A stretch of 64,000 bases of DNA from Alphaproteobacteria bacterium (GCA_041396705.1 JAWKYB010000006.1:124001-188000), one strand, 5' to 3'. Shown: positions 24,938 through 34,166, numbered from the stretch's first letter. Made by a program: numbers and translations. Notes: a model not told the origin generated them from the sequence alone.

Positions 24938-25402
24938 TCAGTCGGCGAAGGCGGCCGCGAACGCCTCGGTATCGACGAAGTGGCGGAAGTGCGTCACCTT
25001 GCCGTCCGCGCCAAAGGTCCACAGGTGCATCTCCTGGTCGGCGACCGCGCGCCCGGTCGCGCGCACGACGAGGTCGAAGTCGACGACCACCGCAACCTGG
25101 TCGCCGCCTTCGAGCATGTTCAGGATCGCGAACTTGCGGAACTCCACGCCGGCAAGGCTCTCGAAGAACGCGGCCACCTCGGCGGGCCCGTGCCGCGGCA
25201 CCAGGATCGGGACCGCCGTGCCCTCATGGCCGTAGTCCCATTCGACGTCGTCCGCGAGCTCGGCCAGGATCGCCGGCACATCGCCGGCCCCGAAGGCGGC
25301 ATAGATTGCGGTGACCGTTGCGATGTTGTCCGCAGCGGCGGCGGGGCCGGCGACGTGAGCGGCCAGAACGGCCGATGCCGCCAACATGGGCAGGTGCCTC
25401 AT
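24938..25402 (-). CDS. Secreted SnoaL/NTF2-like protein
   Basis: 154 residues with a signal peptide (MLAASAVLAAHVAGPAAAAD) then a small alpha+beta barrel of the SnoaL-like ketosteroid-isomerase superfamily: TVTAIYAAFGAGDVPAILAE, LADDVEWDYGHEG, HGPAEVAAFFESLAGVEFRK and DGKVTHFRHFVDTEAFAAAF. Such folds may be enzymes or binding proteins, and no substrate can be inferred. About 235 bp without features separates it from the upstream-lying minus-strand gene at 24702. Confidence 0.82.
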   Translation of the reverse strand: MRHLPMLAASAVLAAHVAGPAAAADNIATVTAIYAAFGAGDVPAILAELADDVEWDYGHEGTAVPILVPRHGPAEVAAFFESLAGVEFRKFAILNMLEGGDQVAVVVDFDLVVRATGRAVADQEMHLWTFGADGKVTHFRHFVDTEAFAAAFAD

Positions 25403-25511
25403 CCGAATGTCCTCCTCTGGAACGTCGTGCTCCGAGAGCTACGGCAACGACGTCCCGAACGGATGCGGGCCCTGCGGAAATTGCGACGAGACGGGACGCC
25501 GCCCGTGCCGG

Positions 25512-26411
25512 TCAGGGCACCTTCGGGTTGGCCGCCAGGATCGACCGGCGGATCTGCCGGGTGCGCTCGAACAGCTCGTAGAGCGCCTCGCCGTCGCCGC
25601 GGCGGATGGCGCGCTTCAGCCGGGTCAGGTCCTCGTCGAACCGGCTGATCACCTCCAGCACCGCCTCGCGGTTGGCCAGGAAGATGTCGCGCCACATGGT
25701 CGGGTCGGAGGCGGCGATGCGGGTGAAATCGCGGAAGCCGCCGGCGGAGAACTTCACCACTTCCGACTGCAGGTCCTGCTCCAGCTCGGTCGCGGTGCCG
25801 ACGATGGTGTAGGCGATGACGTGCGGCAGGTGCGAGGTCAGCGCCAGCACGATGTCGTGGTGGGCGGCGTCCATGATGTCCACGGTGGCGCCGCAGCGTT
25901 CCCACAGTGCCTGCACCGCCGCGACCGCGGCCGGGTCGGCATCGGGCGGCGGTGTCAGGATGCAGCGGTGGCGCTCGAACAGCTCCGGGAAGCCGGCCTC
26001 CGGCCCCGAGTTCTCGGTGCCTGCGACCGGATGGCCGGGCACGAGGGCGACGCCGGCGGGCAGGTGCGGTGCCACGTCGGCCAGTACGGAGGCCTTGACC
26101 GAGCCGACGTCGGTGACCACGGCGCCCGGCGCGAGATGCGGCCCGATGGCCGCCGCCAGCGCCTTGTAGCTGCCGAGCGGCGTGCACAGGACGACCAGAT
26201 CGGCATCCGCGACCGCCGCGGCGGGATCTGTGGTACCGTCGTCGAGCATGCGGCGGCCGCGGGCCACGTCGAGGGTGCGCTGCGAACGGGCGCAGCCGAC
26301 AATGGCGCCGACCGTGCCGTCGCGCTTCAGGCGCAGCGCCAGCGAGCCTCCGATCAGGCCGAGTCCGACGATCGCCGCCCGGCGGAACAGCGGCGGTGCG
26401 GCGCCGGCCAT
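25512..26411 (-). CDS. tyrC: Prephenate/arogenate (cyclohexadienyl) dehydrogenase
   Basis: 299 residues, NAD(P)-dependent dehydrogenase for tyrosine synthesis. Rossmann motif AAIVGLGLIGGSLALRLKRD at the N terminus, then LVVLCTPLGSYKAL, VTDVGSVKASVLADV, the catalytic loop PGHPVAGTENSGPEAGFPEL and AHHDIVLALTSHLPHVIAY. No ACT domain, as in the TyrC type. ATG overlaps the hisC stop (ATGA). It forms a cluster with hisC and chorismate mutase, so the three probably act together in aromatic amino acid synthesis. Confidence 0.94.
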   Translation of the reverse strand: MAGAAPPLFRRAAIVGLGLIGGSLALRLKRDGTVGAIVGCARSQRTLDVARGRRMLDDGTTDPAAAVADADLVVLCTPLGSYKALAAAIGPHLAPGAVVTDVGSVKASVLADVAPHLPAGVALVPGHPVAGTENSGPEAGFPELFERHRCILTPPPDADPAAVAAVQALWERCGATVDIMDAAHHDIVLALTSHLPHVIAYTIVGTATELEQDLQSEVVKFSAGGFRDFTRIAASDPTMWRDIFLANREAVLEVISRFDEDLTRLKRAIRRGDGEALYELFERTRQIRRSILAANPKVP

Positions 26412-27484
26412 CAGGCTTCGAGACAGGCGCGGATGGCGTCGACCACGGCCCGGTTCTGTTCGACCAGGCCGACGGTGATGCGCAGCGCATCCGACAGGCC
26501 GTAGGGCACCACCGGGCGGACCAGAATGCCGCGGGCGGCAAGCCAGGCGTTGACCTCGGCGGCCGACTTGCCGAGCCGCGACGGGAAACGGGCCAGCACG
26601 AAATTGCCGGCGTCGCCCGGCACCTGCAGGCCGAGGGCGCGCAGCCCGTCCGCCAGCCAGGGCCGCCACTCGGCATTGTGGGCGATCGAGCGGGCGGCGA
26701 AGTCGCGGTCGGAAAGCGCCGCGATGCCGGCGGCCTGGGCCGCCGCGCTGACGTTGAACGGCCCGCGCACGCGGTTCAGCACGTCGGCCACCGCCGGCGG
26801 ACAGTAGGCCCAGCCGAGCCGCAGCGCCGCCAGCCCGTGCAGCTTGGAGAAGGTACGCAGCATGACAACGTTGTCACCGGCGCCGACGCTGTCGCGCACC
26901 AGGTGCGCGCCGGCCTCGTAGACCGCGGAATCCATGTATTCGGCATAGGCCGAATCCAGCACCAGCAGCACGTCCGGCGGCAGGCTGGCGCGCAGCCGGC
27001 GCAGCTCCGCCGACGGCAGCCAGGTGCCGGTCGGATTGTTCGGATTGGCGAGAAACACGATCGCGGCGCCGCGCGCGCAGCCGGCGATCAGGTTGTCGAC
27101 GCTGGCGGTGAAGTCCGCCTCCGGCACCGCCACCGGCCTGGCGCCGGCGGCCAGTGCCGAGATCGGGTACATCAGGAAACCGTACTGGCTGTAGACCACC
27201 CGGTCGCCCGGGCCGGCATAGGCGCGGGTCAACATGCCGATCAGCTCGTCCGAGCCGGTGCCGCAGACGATGCGGTCGGCTTCCAGCCCGTGCGCCGCCG
27301 CGATCGCCTCGCGCAGCGCCAGCGCGCCGCCGTCGGGATAGAGGTGCAGGTCGCCGGCCAGCGCCCGGTAGGCCTCGCGCGCCTGCGGCGAGCAGCCGAG
27401 CGGGTTCTCGTTCGAGGCCAGCCGTGCCGGCGCGGATTGGCCCTTCGCCCCCTGCGCGCCGGGCACATAGGGCGCGATGTCCAT
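26411..27484 (-). CDS. hisC: Histidinol-phosphate / aromatic aminotransferase
   Basis: 357-residue fold-type I PLP aminotransferase of the HisC family. PLP Lys about 214 in RTFSKLHGLAALRLGWAY; other marks are LASNENPLGCSPQAREAY, CGTGSDELIGMLTRAYAGPG, FLANPNNPTGTW and DSAYAEY. HisC-like enzymes in this neighbourhood (next to tyrC and chorismate mutase) usually also act on aromatic substrates, so it may serve phenylalanine and tyrosine as much as histidine synthesis. It starts 42 nt after the chorismate mutase stop. Confidence 0.93.
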   Translation of the reverse strand: MDIAPYVPGAQGAKGQSAPARLASNENPLGCSPQAREAYRALAGDLHLYPDGGALALREAIAAAHGLEADRIVCGTGSDELIGMLTRAYAGPGDRVVYSQYGFLMYPISALAAGARPVAVPEADFTASVDNLIAGCARGAAIVFLANPNNPTGTWLPSAELRRLRASLPPDVLLVLDSAYAEYMDSAVYEAGAHLVRDSVGAGDNVVMLRTFSKLHGLAALRLGWAYCPPAVADVLNRVRGPFNVSAAAQAAGIAALSDRDFAARSIAHNAEWRPWLADGLRALGLQVPGDAGNFVLARFPSRLGKSAAEVNAWLAARGILVRPVVPYGLSDALRITVGLVEQNRAVVDAIRACLEA

Positions 27485-27526
27485 GATCCGGCGCGCGGCT
27501 CGGGAGCCGCCCGCGGCGCGTCGTGA

Positions 27527-28474
27527 TCAGCCATTGCTGCCGCCGTGTTTCAGCGGCGGCCGCTCCGCCGCAGGCGCCGTCATGGCGATCTGGGTCGGAT
27601 AGGCGCCGAAGTGGGTGATGCGCTGGATATGGCCGCGCGCCGCCGCGATCGCCGCGTCGATGCCGGGATCGTCGGCCGCGACGAAGCCCTCGATCTCGAC
27701 CATCACCAGGTTGACCGGGCTCGAGTCCGGCGCCCGCCACGACATCAGGTCGCGCACGGTCCAGCCGGCGCTGCGCAGGGTTTCCGCCACGCTGGCACGG
27801 CTGTAGTCGCGGTCGAACCGCACCACCAGCAGGGTGCGGTCGTCGCCGCTCGGCTCCGGCTCCGCACCCGCGGCCACCGCGACCGCGCCGACGGCATCAA
27901 GCCTTGGCGGTTGCGGCCGCACGAACGGCAGGCGCGCCAGCACCCGCGGCTGCGGCCCGTCGACGTCGAGCATTTGCGCCCACCAGGGCGACGGGTCGTC
28001 GTCGCGCGGCTCCGGCATCACCGCCAGGGTGTGCTGGTTGTCGCGCAGCCGGCGCAGGATTACCGGCATGTCGGGGCACAGCTCGAGCCGGGGCGCCGAG
28101 CCGAAATGCTCGCGGCTCAGGTCCCACAGGGCGCCGTCGGCGCTGACCAGCACGGTCAGCCCGCCCTGGTGCGCCTCGATCGTGCTGGCGATCAGCTCGC
28201 GCCAGATGCGGGTGACGGAGACGACCGGCACCTGGCCGGCCAGCGCACTTGTCATCTTGCGGATGATCTGGGCCTCGCGCGCGGGGCGCACGGGGCGGCT
28301 GTTGCCCTGGGCCTGCTTCGCCGCCGCCACCTCTCGTGCCAGCGCCGTGCGCTGGCGGATCAGGTCGCAGAGCTGGCTGTCGATCGCGTCGATGTGCGCG
28401 CGCACCTCGTCCAGCGCCGCTGCCCGCCCGCCGGCACCGCGGTTGCGCACATTGTCCTGCTCGGCATTCGACAT
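27527..28474 (-). CDS. Chorismate mutase with degenerate C-terminal domain
   Basis: 315 residues. Residues about 20-105 form an AroQ-type chorismate mutase: ALDEVRAHIDAIDSQLCDLI, RQRTALAREVAAAKQAQG and REAQIIRKMTSALAGQVP. The C-terminal 200 residues resemble the prephenate dehydratase/ACT part of P-proteins only faintly (TVLVSADGALWDLSREHFGS; RITHFGAYPTQIAMTA), without the dehydratase catalytic TRF motif that I could find. So it likely makes prephenate only, with a possible regulatory tail. First gene of the minus-strand aromatic cluster, divergent from metX. Confidence 0.85.
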   Translation of the reverse strand: MSNAEQDNVRNRGAGGRAAALDEVRAHIDAIDSQLCDLIRQRTALAREVAAAKQAQGNSRPVRPAREAQIIRKMTSALAGQVPVVSVTRIWRELIASTIEAHQGGLTVLVSADGALWDLSREHFGSAPRLELCPDMPVILRRLRDNQHTLAVMPEPRDDDPSPWWAQMLDVDGPQPRVLARLPFVRPQPPRLDAVGAVAVAAGAEPEPSGDDRTLLVVRFDRDYSRASVAETLRSAGWTVRDLMSWRAPDSSPVNLVMVEIEGFVAADDPGIDAAIAAARGHIQRITHFGAYPTQIAMTAPAAERPPLKHGGSNG

Positions 28475-28659
28475 CGGGCGACGATCTGGTTCTCTGGACG
28501 CGGGCCGCGGCGGGCCGAAACGCCGGCCCGCAGCCCGGGCCGGAAACAGGCGATCAGTAGTAGCCATCGCCCCATCGGAAGGCAAAGGAAAGCACCCGGC
28601 GGCGTGCGGCCGGCGGCGACGCCGCCGCAAAGCGCTGTAGCCGCTTCCTTGGCCCGGCG

Positions 28660-28680
28660 GGCAAGCTATGTCAGCTTGCC
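28660..28680. other. Inverted repeat upstream of metX
   Basis: Perfect 8-bp arms GGCAAGCT and AGCTTGCC around ATGTC, about 45 bp before the metX ATG in the 250-bp divergent gap with chorismate mutase. It could be an operator or an RNA hairpin. There is no T tract and no match to a known methionine riboswitch that I can see. Confidence 0.35.
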
Positions 28681-28724
28681 GCCGCCCGCACGTGCCGGGC
28701 GACGGCCGGGACCGATACGACGCG

Positions 28725-29906
28725 ATGAGCCAGATCACCACAGTCCGCAATGCCGACCTCTATGTCCAGGACCTGCCCGGCCAGCGGGTTCGGCTGGCCG
28801 TGGACGAGCCGATGGTGCTGGACTGCGGCGCCAGGCTGAGCCCGGTCACCATCGCCTACCAGACCTATGGCACGCTCAACGCCGACCGGTCCAACGCCGT
28901 GCTGGTCTGCCACGCGCTGACCGGCGACCAGTTCGCCGCGGAAACCCACCCGATCACCGGCAAGGAAGGCTGGTGGTCGATGATGATCGGGCCGGGCAAG
29001 CCGATCGACACCGACCGCTTCTTCGTCGTCTGCTCGAACGTGCTCGGCGGCTGCATGGGTTCGACCGGCCCGCTGGAGATCAACCCGGCGACCGGCAAGC
29101 CCTGGAACCTCGACTTCCCGGTCATCACCGTCGCCGACATGGTGCGCGCCCAGAAGCTGCTGATCGACCAGCTGGGCATCGGCAAGGTGTTCTGCGTCAT
29201 CGGCGGCTCGATGGGCGCCATGCAGGTGCTGCAATGGGCGGTCGACTATCCGGATCGGGTCGCCACCGCGGTGCCGATCGCCGGCTCCGCGCGCCATTCG
29301 GCCCAGAACATCGCCTTCCACGAGGTCGGGCGCCAGGCGATCATGGCCGACCCGGACTGGTGCGCCGGCGACTATGCCGCCCAGGGCAAGAACCCGACCC
29401 GCGGGCTGGCCGTGGCCCGGATGACCGCGCACATCACCTATCTCTCGGAGCGCGCCCTGCACCGCAAGTTCGGCCGGCGCCTGCAGGACCGCTCGGCGGT
29501 CACCTACGGCTTCGACGCCGACTTCCAGGTGGAGAGCTACCTGCGCCACCAGGGCATCACCTTCGTCGACCGGTTCGATGCCAACAGCTATCTCTACATC
29601 ACCCGGGCGATGGACTATTTCGACCTGGCCGACGAGCACGGCGGCACGCTGGCGCGCGCCTTCCGCGGATCGCCCGTCCGCTTCTGCGTGGTGTCGTTCA
29701 CCAGCGACTGGCTGTTCCCGACCGCGGAGAGCCGGGAACTGGTCCGCGCGCTGAACGCTGTGGCCGCCAATGTCAGCTTTGCCGAGATCGAGAGCGACAA
29801 GGGCCACGATGCCTTCCTGCTCGACGAGCCGGCCTTCCACCAGACGCTGACCGGCTTCCTGAACGGCGCCGCCCGGCAGCTGGGCCTGGCCGCGCCCCGC
29901 CCCTGA
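28725..29906 (+). CDS. metX: Homoserine O-acetyl/succinyltransferase MetX
   Basis: 393-residue alpha/beta hydrolase acylating homoserine for methionine synthesis. Nucleophile elbow Ser162 in GGSMGAMQVLQWA; oxyanion region NAVLVCHALTGDQF; SNVLGGCMGSTGP; catalytic Asp near SFTSDWLFP and His in SDKGHDAFL. The acyl donor (acetyl- or succinyl-CoA) cannot be settled by eye. In most alphaproteobacteria metW follows directly; here there is about 250 bp of non-coding sequence and then an unrelated gene on the other strand. Confidence 0.95.
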   Translation: MSQITTVRNADLYVQDLPGQRVRLAVDEPMVLDCGARLSPVTIAYQTYGTLNADRSNAVLVCHALTGDQFAAETHPITGKEGWWSMMIGPGKPIDTDRFFVVCSNVLGGCMGSTGPLEINPATGKPWNLDFPVITVADMVRAQKLLIDQLGIGKVFCVIGGSMGAMQVLQWAVDYPDRVATAVPIAGSARHSAQNIAFHEVGRQAIMADPDWCAGDYAAQGKNPTRGLAVARMTAHITYLSERALHRKFGRRLQDRSAVTYGFDADFQVESYLRHQGITFVDRFDANSYLYITRAMDYFDLADEHGGTLARAFRGSPVRFCVVSFTSDWLFPTAESRELVRALNAVAANVSFAEIESDKGHDAFLLDEPAFHQTLTGFLNGAARQLGLAAPRP

Positions 29907-30159
29907 CCGCCTAACGCCGTCGGGCCGCGGGAACCAATTCGCGGCAGCCGGCTTCCGGAGGTGCGCGGCTCGCACCCTTGGCCATGCTGCCGCGCCATCG
30001 AGGGGGCTCGGCGGTCGCGTGGACAAGGCGGTCGTTCCGTTCGACTGGGCACGGAATGCCCACGGCGACCAGCCGCCCGCGCGCCGGAGCGGTGCGGCGC
30101 CTGCGGCGGCGACCGGCGGATCGAGGCCGCGCCGTGCGACGGCGCTGCCGCCTGACGGC

Positions 30160-30579
30160 TCAGACCGCCAGGTGCCGGGCCCGCGCGCCGTGCTCGATCG
30201 CGGCGGCCGAAAGCCGCGAGATCTCCAGGTGGTGGCGGATCAGCTCCAGCATGCGCAGCTCTTCCTGGCTGGCCTGACCGTCGGCCGCGACCACGTCGCA
30301 GGCCAGCGCATAGGCCGTCTCGCGCAGCCGCGCCGGCAGCGCCTCCTTGATGTCGTCGAGCAGCGCATCGAGACCGTCCTCCGCGCTCAGCCGGTCGGCG
30401 CAGGCTGCGGCGGTCTTGGGCAGCTGCTCGTCGTCATAGTCGCGGAACATCGGCAGGTGGCGCACGATGTCGCCGATCGCGATCAGCTCGGAATCGCTCA
30501 TCTCGCGATCCGCGGCCGAACACAGGACCATCGTGTAGATCAGCGCCGCATGCGCATCCAGCATCTCAATCCGCTCCAT
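30160..30579 (-). CDS. TerB-like (DUF533/TerB fold) protein
   Basis: 139-residue all-helical protein resembling the TerB tellurite-resistance family: DAHAALIYTMVLCSAADREM, SDSELIAIGDIVRHLPMF, ALACDVVAADGQASQEELRM and LELIRHHLEISR. The two acidic helix-loop repeats (AADREMSDSEL and AADGQASQEEL) are the metal-binding pattern of this fold. ATG at 30579; longer starts lack support. It stands alone between metX and the AEC transporter. Cytoplasmic. Confidence 0.8.
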   Translation of the reverse strand: MERIEMLDAHAALIYTMVLCSAADREMSDSELIAIGDIVRHLPMFRDYDDEQLPKTAAACADRLSAEDGLDALLDDIKEALPARLRETAYALACDVVAADGQASQEELRMLELIRHHLEISRLSAAAIEHGARARHLAV

Positions 30580-30829
30580 CGTCGCGGGCGCGGCGCGCGC
30601 GTTCGGCACCGGCCGGTTCCTGCCTATCGCATCCGCCCGCACCGGCATGGCCGGGCGGCGCGCGGCACGGCGGACTTACGGATGAAGGTGGCCGCCGTCA
30701 AGACGCGCGTGGAACGCCCCTCGACACCCGCCGCCTTCGCCCTTATCAACCGCAGGTCCCCGGTGCCGGTCCGGCCGGCCCGCCGGGCCGAACCGCCCGT
30801 CGCCCGCATCCAGCCCCGCGAACCGCCGC

Positions 30830-31777
30830 ATGAGCGCCATCTTCGAGGTCGTCCTGCCGATCTTCGCGATCATCGCGGCCGGCTATGGCTGCGGACGCGC
30901 CGGGCTGCTGGGCGCCGCCAGCTCCGAGGCGCTGAACGGCTATGTGTTCTACGTGGCGCTGCCCGCGCTGTTCTTCCTGTCGACGGCCGGCGCGCCGCTG
31001 GAGCAGGTGCTGGTCTGGCCGTATATCGCCACCTTTCTCGGCGGCATCGCCGTCAGCGCCGCCCTGGCCGTCGCCGTGGGCCGCTTCGCCTTTCCCATCG
31101 GCCGGCGCGAGCAAGTGCTGCACGGCATGGCCGCGATCTTCTCCAACACCGGCTACATGGGCATCCCGCTGCTGACCCAGCTCTATGGCGAGCCGGGGAT
31201 CCTGCCGGCGGTGATCGGCACGCTGTGCACCGGCACCCTGGTGATGCCGCTGTGCATGGCCGCGCTGCAGGCCACCGCGGACGACCGCGGCGGGGCGCTG
31301 GCCGGGATGGCGCGCGGGCTGGGCATGGTCGCGCGCAACCCGTTCGTCGCGGCGACCGCCCTGGGCCTGGTCTGGGCGGCGCTGTTCGGACCCGCCACGC
31401 TGCCGGACCCGGCCCAGCGCTTCTGCGAGATGCTGGCGGCGACGGCCGGTCCCTGCGCGCTGTTCGCCATGGGCCTGTTCATGGTCGGCCGCTCGATCGC
31501 CAGCGGCTGGCGGGAAAGCCTGTGGCTGACCGTGGTCAAGCTGACCGTCCAGCCGGCGCTGACCTTCGTGCTGGCGCGCTGGGTGTTCGCGCTCGATCCG
31601 TTCCTCACCGCCTGTGCGGTGGTGCTGGCGGGCCTGCCGACCGGCACGCTGGTGTTCGTGGTCGCACAGCGGGCGGGGCTCTATGTGCAGCGGGCCACCG
31701 CGACGATCATCCTATCGACCGCCGTTTCCGTAGTCACCCTGAGCGTGATCCTGGTGCTGTTCGCCGACGCGCCGTGA
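30830..31777 (+). CDS. AEC-family transporter (auxin efflux carrier type permease)
   Basis: 315 residues with about ten membrane segments in two halves, typical of the AEC family: FEVVLPIFAIIAAGYGCGRA, LNGYVFYVALPALFFLSTAG (with the family's first-half proline bend), AIFSNTGYMGIPLLTQLYGE, CALFAMGLFMVGRSIASGW and VVLAGLPTGTLVFVVAQRAG. Members export or import small organic acids such as malate; the substrate is unknown here. Followed by the AT-rich promoter of the sensor kinase. Confidence 0.9.
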   Translation: MSAIFEVVLPIFAIIAAGYGCGRAGLLGAASSEALNGYVFYVALPALFFLSTAGAPLEQVLVWPYIATFLGGIAVSAALAVAVGRFAFPIGRREQVLHGMAAIFSNTGYMGIPLLTQLYGEPGILPAVIGTLCTGTLVMPLCMAALQATADDRGGALAGMARGLGMVARNPFVAATALGLVWAALFGPATLPDPAQRFCEMLAATAGPCALFAMGLFMVGRSIASGWRESLWLTVVKLTVQPALTFVLARWVFALDPFLTACAVVLAGLPTGTLVFVVAQRAGLYVQRATATIILSTAVSVVTLSVILVLFADAP

Positions 31778-32099
31778 TCCGGCACGACGCCGCGGCGAAC
31801 AGCCGGCTTTTGTTAACCAATTAACAATTAAAATGTTAACGTAAACCATTTGTTAACTATTTTTACTGCATCCGGTCTTTGAGAGTTTCAGCGATCGTCC
31901 ACAAGAACGCAACGGCTCGACCGGCATGGTTGCCCGTTTTTGTTGTTTAATATTGTATTGCCTTCGGACGTGACATTCCGTTAATGTCTTGCGGCCCATG
32001 CAGGGTGGCACCGGGCGGCGCAGCATCGGGGGACGATGCGCCGCGTGGTGGAAAGGCCGGGCCGGATCGGTCGGTGCGGCGCTTCAGGATGGCAGGTCG
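31778..32099. other. AT-rich intergenic region before the PleC/DivJ-like kinase
   Basis: 322 bp without a gene. The segment 31810-31865 is strongly AT-rich against a GC-rich background, with five TTAA tetramers (31813, 31821, 31828, 31836, 31853) and three copies of TGTTAAC. A second AT-rich patch lies at 31936-31962. It contains the CtrA-like box at 31842-31856. Upstream in-frame codons (TTG 31989, ATG 31998) leave open a longer kinase N terminus covering the last 100 bp. Confidence 0.6.
31842..31856 (+). promoter_or_regulatory. CtrA-like box before the sensor kinase
   Basis: Reads TAAA-CCATTTG-TTAA, one base from TTAA-N7-TTAA, and the spacer begins CCAT as in the extended half-site TTAACCAT. 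It is set among repeated TTAA tetramers about 250 bp before the GTG start of a DivJ/PleC-type kinase. Confidence 0.5.
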
Positions 32100-34061
32100 G
32101 TGAACGATTCGATTGGGGGGTATGGCCACCGCGTCGCGCGCGGTGAGAGGGCGGGCGGCTTGCGCTTGACCCCCGCAATGGCCGGCTGCGCCGCGATCGC
32201 TGCCGTGACGCTGGCGCTCTGCGCGTTGTGGTACGCGCTCGCCATCGACCGCCGCGAGGCGGCCGAGGACCGCCGACTGCAGCTTGCCGCGGCGAGCGTG
32301 GCCGCCCTGGCCGACGAATTCCTCGACACCGCCTTGTTGCGGCTGACCCTGAACAGCGAAGCTGGCGCGGATGCCGACGACCTGCAGATCGTGCATGCCG
32401 CCGGTCCGCAGCCGGACCCGCGGCTGCCCGCCGACATCCGCGCCGCCGCCGTCGGGCCCGGTGCCGACCGGGTGGCGAAGCTCAGCGCGCCCTACCTGCT
32501 CGACGGCCGCTGGCGGATCGCCCTGGTCGCGCCCGCCGCCGCCGACGGCCGGGCCGCGGTGATCCCGGTCGAACGGATGGGCAAGGCGATCGACGCCGCG
32601 GCCGCAGCGGCCGGCGTCGACGTCGTCGTCACCTCGGTCGACGGCCGCATCTGGTGGACGGCGCCGCTGGACAGCACGGCGGTCGGGCTGCCGGTCGCCA
32701 CGGCGCCGGACGCTGGCGACGACCGGCTCGCCCAATGGGCGGCCGACGGACCGACCGGGCACTGGTCCCTGCCCGCCTTCGGCCTGAACTTTCACGTGCG
32801 GCCCAGCGGCGGCGGCGCGCCTCCCGCCATCGATCCGACCGACGGCGTGCTGATCCTGCTGGCCGGCGTGACCGGCGCCGTCGGCTGCCTGCTGCTGGCC
32901 CGCCGCCGTCCGGCCGTGCCGGCGATGCGGCCGGCCGCCGCCGCCGCGAACGGGCCGGCACCGGCCGCCGTCGCCAACGGCCTGCCGCACCCGTTCGGCG
33001 TCGCTCCGGCGCTGCTCTATGTCGCGGCCGGCGGTCGCATCCGCATCGCGCAGTCGGGCGGTTTCGGCTTCGACGACGCCGAGCTGAACCTGCCCGTGCG
33101 CGATTTCGCGCAGCATGTGGCCGCCGGCCAGCGCGCCGCCTTCGGCGATTTCCTCGACGGCAGCATCGGTGCCGCCGCCGCACCGGTCTGGCTGTCCTGG
33201 ACCGGCAGCGGCGATCCCCGCGAACTGCTGCACCTGCCCTGCAGCCGCGACGACGCCGCCCCCATCCGGGCCGGCCTGCTGGTCGAGGCCGAGCCGCTGC
33301 GCGCCGCGTGGCGCCACCTGCAGACCGCCACGCAGGAGGCGCGGGCAGCCAACGTGCGCAAGAGCCGGTTCCTGGCCCGGCTCAGCCACGAGCTGCGCAC
33401 GCCGCTGAACGCGATCATCGGCTTCGCCGAGCTGATGGAGAAGGAGACCTTCGGCCCGATCGGCACGCCGCGCTACAAGGACTATCTGGCCGATATCGCC
33501 GCCAGCGGCCATCACCTGCACGACCTGATCAACGACATCATCGACATCTCGCGCGTCGAGACCGGCGAGCTCGACCTCAGCGAATCGGTGCTGTCGATCC
33601 AGGCCGAGCTGCAGGCCTGCATCCGGCTGATCCACGAGCGGCTGGAGGCTTCCAACCTCGGCTTCGAGTTCGCGACGCAGGACGCGCTGCCCAACCTGCG
33701 CGCCGACCCGCTGCGCTTCCGCCAGGTGATGCTCAACCTGCTGTCGAACGCCATCAAGTTCACGCCGCCGGGCGGCCGCGTCACCCTGTCGGTCGATGTC
33801 GACGCGGCCGGCGCGCTGGTCATCGCGGTCGCCGACACCGGCATCGGCATGACCGAATCCGGCGTCCGCCGGGCGATGGAGCCGTTCGGCCGGCTGACCG
33901 ACGAGCATTACGGCCCGATCGAGGGCACCGGGCTCGGCCTGCCGATCGCGCGCGGGCTGGTCACGCTGCACGGCGGCACGCTCGACATCGCCAGCGCTCC
34001 GGGGGTCGGCACCACCGTCTATGTGCGCTTCCCGGCGGAACGGCTGGTGCGCACGCCCTGA
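32100..34061 (+). CDS. Sensor histidine kinase, PleC/DivJ-like
   Basis: 653 residues from the GTG at 32100 (start uncertain; ATG 31998 and TTG 31989 are in frame). Two membrane segments (about 25-45, AIAAVTLALCALWYALAI; and about 245-265, GVLILLAGVTGAVGCLLLAR) bracket a periplasmic domain. Then comes a PAS-like segment, the kinase core with His430 in FLARLSHELRTPLNAIIGFA, the alphaproteobacterial stretch KETFGPIGTPRYKDYL, and ATPase motifs LLSNAIKFTPPGG, VADTGIGM and EGTGLGLPIARGL. No response regulator is adjacent. PleC/DivJ-type kinases usually act on DivK-like partners encoded elsewhere. Confidence 0.88.
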   Translation: MNDSIGGYGHRVARGERAGGLRLTPAMAGCAAIAAVTLALCALWYALAIDRREAAEDRRLQLAAASVAALADEFLDTALLRLTLNSEAGADADDLQIVHAAGPQPDPRLPADIRAAAVGPGADRVAKLSAPYLLDGRWRIALVAPAAADGRAAVIPVERMGKAIDAAAAAAGVDVVVTSVDGRIWWTAPLDSTAVGLPVATAPDAGDDRLAQWAADGPTGHWSLPAFGLNFHVRPSGGGAPPAIDPTDGVLILLAGVTGAVGCLLLARRRPAVPAMRPAAAAANGPAPAAVANGLPHPFGVAPALLYVAAGGRIRIAQSGGFGFDDAELNLPVRDFAQHVAAGQRAAFGDFLDGSIGAAAAPVWLSWTGSGDPRELLHLPCSRDDAAPIRAGLLVEAEPLRAAWRHLQTATQEARAANVRKSRFLARLSHELRTPLNAIIGFAELMEKETFGPIGTPRYKDYLADIAASGHHLHDLINDIIDISRVETGELDLSESVLSIQAELQACIRLIHERLEASNLGFEFATQDALPNLRADPLRFRQVMLNLLSNAIKFTPPGGRVTLSVDVDAAGALVIAVADTGIGMTESGVRRAMEPFGRLTDEHYGPIEGTGLGLPIARGLVTLHGGTLDIASAPGVGTTVYVRFPAERLVRTP

Positions 34062-34166
34062 CCCGGCGCCGGCGCAGGTAACGCTTGCAACCGCCCTTCG
34101 CACTTGCATATATTGCAGTGCACAATTCGCGATTCAGCACAAACCGGCATCATCAGGAGGTCGCTT

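Noticed and set aside
28475..28724. SAM-II or other methionine riboswitch before metX
   Set aside because: I looked for the conserved core and pseudoknot elements and did not see them; only an 8-bp inverted repeat is present.
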